From positions 1 through 5,163 of the forward strand of contig CAMCWJ010000218.1 of NCBI GenBank assembly GCA_945882475.1: DNA of 5,163 nucleotides, in the 5' to 3' direction. Positions 3,671-5,163 of the stretch are shown piece after piece. The stretch comes from Bifidobacterium breve (GTDB lineage: Bacteria; Actinomycetota; Actinomycetes; Mycobacteriales; Mycobacteriaceae). Positions within the stretch are counted from its first letter, which is position 1; every line of letters starts with the position of its first letter. Below the pieces are notes generated by a model. The model was given only the letters and a program-made list of their open reading frames with translations, searched no databases and was not told the origin of the DNA. The position numbers and the translations under genes are program-made.

Positions 3671-5163
3671 ATGTGCGGAATCGTGGCGTACGTCGGGCAC
3701 CGGTCTGCCCGTGATGTCGTGGTGGACGCGCTGCGCCGGATGGAGTACCGCGGCTACGACTCGGCCGGACTGGCAATTCTCGACGGCGCCGGTGCTCTGA
3801 CGGTGCGGCGTCGGGCCGGCCGACTGGCCAACCTCGAGGCCGCCCTGGCCGAGACCGACCCGGCGGTGTTGGCCGGGACCGCTGGACTTGGCCATACCCG
3901 GTGGGCCACCCACGGCCGGCCCACCGACCGCAACGCCCATCCGCACCGCGACGCCGCCGGCAAGTTCGCCGTCGTGCACAACGGGATCATCGAGAACTTC
4001 GCCGGCCTGCGTGACGAGTTGGAGAACGCCGGAGTCGAGTTCGCCAGCGACACCGACTCCGAGGTGGCCGTGCACCTGGTGTCGCGTGCCTATCAGAGCG
4101 GACCTACCGCCGGCGACTTCGTCGGCTCGGTTCTGGCCGTCGTACGCCGCCTCGAGGGGCATTTCACGTTGGTCTTCGCCCACGCCGGCGACCCCGGCAC
4201 CATCGTCGCCGCGCGGCGGTCCACACCGCTGGTGGTGGGCATCGGCGAGGGCGAGATGTTCCTCGGTTCCGACGTTGCGGCCTTCATCGAATTCACCCGC
4301 GAGGCAGTCGAACTCGGACAAGACCAGGCCGTGGTTATCACCGCCGACGGATACCGGATCACCGACTTCGACGGCAACGACGACGCCGTGCACGCCCGCC
4401 GGTTCCATATCGACTGGGATCTCTCCGCCGCAGAAAAGGGCGGCTATGAGTACTTCATGCTCAAAGAGATCGCCGAACAGCCGACCGCGGTCGCCGACAC
4501 GCTACTGGGCCACTTCGTCGACGGCCGCATCGTCCTGGATGAGCAACGGCTCTCCGATCAGGAACTGCGCGAGGTCGACAAGGTCTTCATCGTCGCCTGC
4601 GGCACGGCGTTCCACTCCGGACTGCTGGCCAAGTACGCGATCGAGCACTGGACCCGACTGCCGGTGGAGGTTGAACTGGCCAGTGAGTTCCGCTACCGCG
4701 ATCCGGTGCTCGACCGGGGCACCCTGGTGATCGCCATCTCCCAGTCCGGTGAGACCGCCGACACCCTGGAAGCCGTCCGGCACGCCAAGGCGCAGAAGGC
4801 CAAGGTGCTGGCCATCTGCAACACCAACGGCAGCCAGATTCCGCGCGAGGCCGACGCGGTCCTCTATACGCGCGCTGGGCCGGAGATCGGGGTGGCTGCC
4901 ACCAAGACGTTCCTGGCGCAACTGGCCGCCAACTACCTCGTCGGCCTGGCGCTTGCCCAGGCCCGCGGCACCAAGTATCCCGACGAAGTCGAACGGGAGT
5001 ACCGCGAACTTGAGGCGATGCCCGCGCTCGTGCAACAGGTGCTGGGGCATCTCGACGCGGTCACCGAACTGGGCCGGCGCTTCTCGCAGTCCTCGGCGGT
5101 GCTGTTCCAGGGCCGCCACGTCGGCTACCCGGTGGCACTCGAGGGAGCACTCAAGCTCAAGGA
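3671..5163 (+). CDS. glmS: Glutamine--fructose-6-phosphate aminotransferase (isomerizing), 3'-truncated by window
   Basis: The enzyme makes glucosamine-6-phosphate and glutamate from fructose-6-phosphate and glutamine in the cytoplasm, the committed step to UDP-GlcNAc. The reading frame from ATG 3671 gives 497 residues to the window edge; the family is about 610-625 long, so the last fifth is missing. The start is fixed by MCGIVAYVG: Cys2 becomes the N-terminal nucleophile after Met removal. The glutaminase domain shows YRGYDSAG (26-33), HTRWATHG (75-82), HNGIIEN (103-109) and SDTDSE. The linker KGGYEYFMLKEI (256-267) leads to the first sugar isomerase (SIS) domain with ACGTAFHSG (309-317), SQSGET (357-362) and CNTNGS (383-388). 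TRAGPEIGVAATKTF (400-414) is also typical. The second SIS domain ends in view with VALEGALKLK, where E491 and K495 correspond to isomerase residues Glu481 and Lys485 of the E. coli enzyme. All key residues visible are intact. The gene is divergent from the hydrolase-like gene, and glmM lies 3.5 kb upstream on the same strand. Confidence 0.98.
   Translation, partial: MCGIVAYVGHRSARDVVVDALRRMEYRGYDSAGLAILDGAGALTVRRRAGRLANLEAALAETDPAVLAGTAGLGHTRWATHGRPTDRNAHPHRDAAGKFAVVHNGIIENFAGLRDELENAGVEFASDTDSEVAVHLVSRAYQSGPTAGDFVGSVLAVVRRLEGHFTLVFAHAGDPGTIVAARRSTPLVVGIGEGEMFLGSDVAAFIEFTREAVELGQDQAVVITADGYRITDFDGNDDAVHARRFHIDWDLSAAEKGGYEYFMLKEIAEQPTAVADTLLGHFVDGRIVLDEQRLSDQELREVDKVFIVACGTAFHSGLLAKYAIEHWTRLPVEVELASEFRYRDPVLDRGTLVIAISQSGETADTLEAVRHAKAQKAKVLAICNTNGSQIPREADAVLYTRAGPEIGVAATKTFLAQLAANYLVGLALAQARGTKYPDEVEREYRELEAMPALVQQVLGHLDAVTELGRRFSQSSAVLFQGRHVGYPVALEGALKLK

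Noticed and set aside
3656..4408. 250-codon minus-strand open frame opposite glmS
   Set aside because: Antisense to the intact glutaminase domain of GlmS, no recognisable domain, composition of a shadow frame.
3888..4730. 280-codon plus-strand open frame inside glmS
   Set aside because: Ser/Thr/Pro/Arg-rich shift-frame product of glmS; the GlmS frame has all family motifs without interruption.

Overview
The window looks like a chromosomal segment of a Mycobacterium or close relative such as Mycolicibacterium. The reasons are high GC with strong G/C third codon positions, GTG starts, an F420-type luciferase-like oxidoreductase, and a gene order that I recall from the M. tuberculosis glmM-glmS region (Rv3441c-Rv3436c). 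No database search was possible, so all locus comparisons are from memory.

Layout. Bases 1-125 are the 3' end of glmM (+). Two overlapping + strand genes follow. The first, 168-464, encodes a 98-aa helical protein of the EspC-like/type VII secretion-associated kind (Rv3440c position). The second, 461-1660, encodes a 399-aa protein with an Ala-rich helical N-terminal half carrying a W-A-G motif and a long Pro/Glu-rich tail (Rv3439c position). Two - strand genes come next: a probable F420-dependent LLM-family oxidoreductase (1668-2708), only 7 bp from the stop of the preceding convergent gene, and a 280-aa alpha/beta-hydrolase-fold protein (2774-3616, Rv3438-like). The hydrolase-like protein appears to lack the catalytic serine and the usual histidine. 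A 54-bp divergent intergenic region with candidate leaderless promoters and an inverted repeat leads to glmS (+, 3671 to the window end, truncated at residue 497).

How the genes relate. glmS and glmM encode the first two steps of UDP-GlcNAc synthesis: fructose-6-P + glutamine to glucosamine-6-P, then to glucosamine-1-P. This supplies peptidoglycan and the arabinogalactan linker. The accessory genes between them have no proven link to that pathway. The overlapping pair at 168-1660 is the most interesting element: it looks like a small partner plus a large WXG-like, proline-tailed protein. In M. tuberculosis, as I recall, the ESX-4 genes esxT/esxU lie a few genes upstream of glmM, so a type VII secretion link is a reasonable hypothesis.

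Most intergenic gaps are very short, and no stretch over 300 bases lacks a gene. Several starts have no usable Shine-Dalgarno sequence but have a TANNNT-like hexamer about 6-8 bp upstream, which suggests leaderless transcripts. I saw no tRNA, rRNA, CRISPR array, insertion sequence or attachment site.
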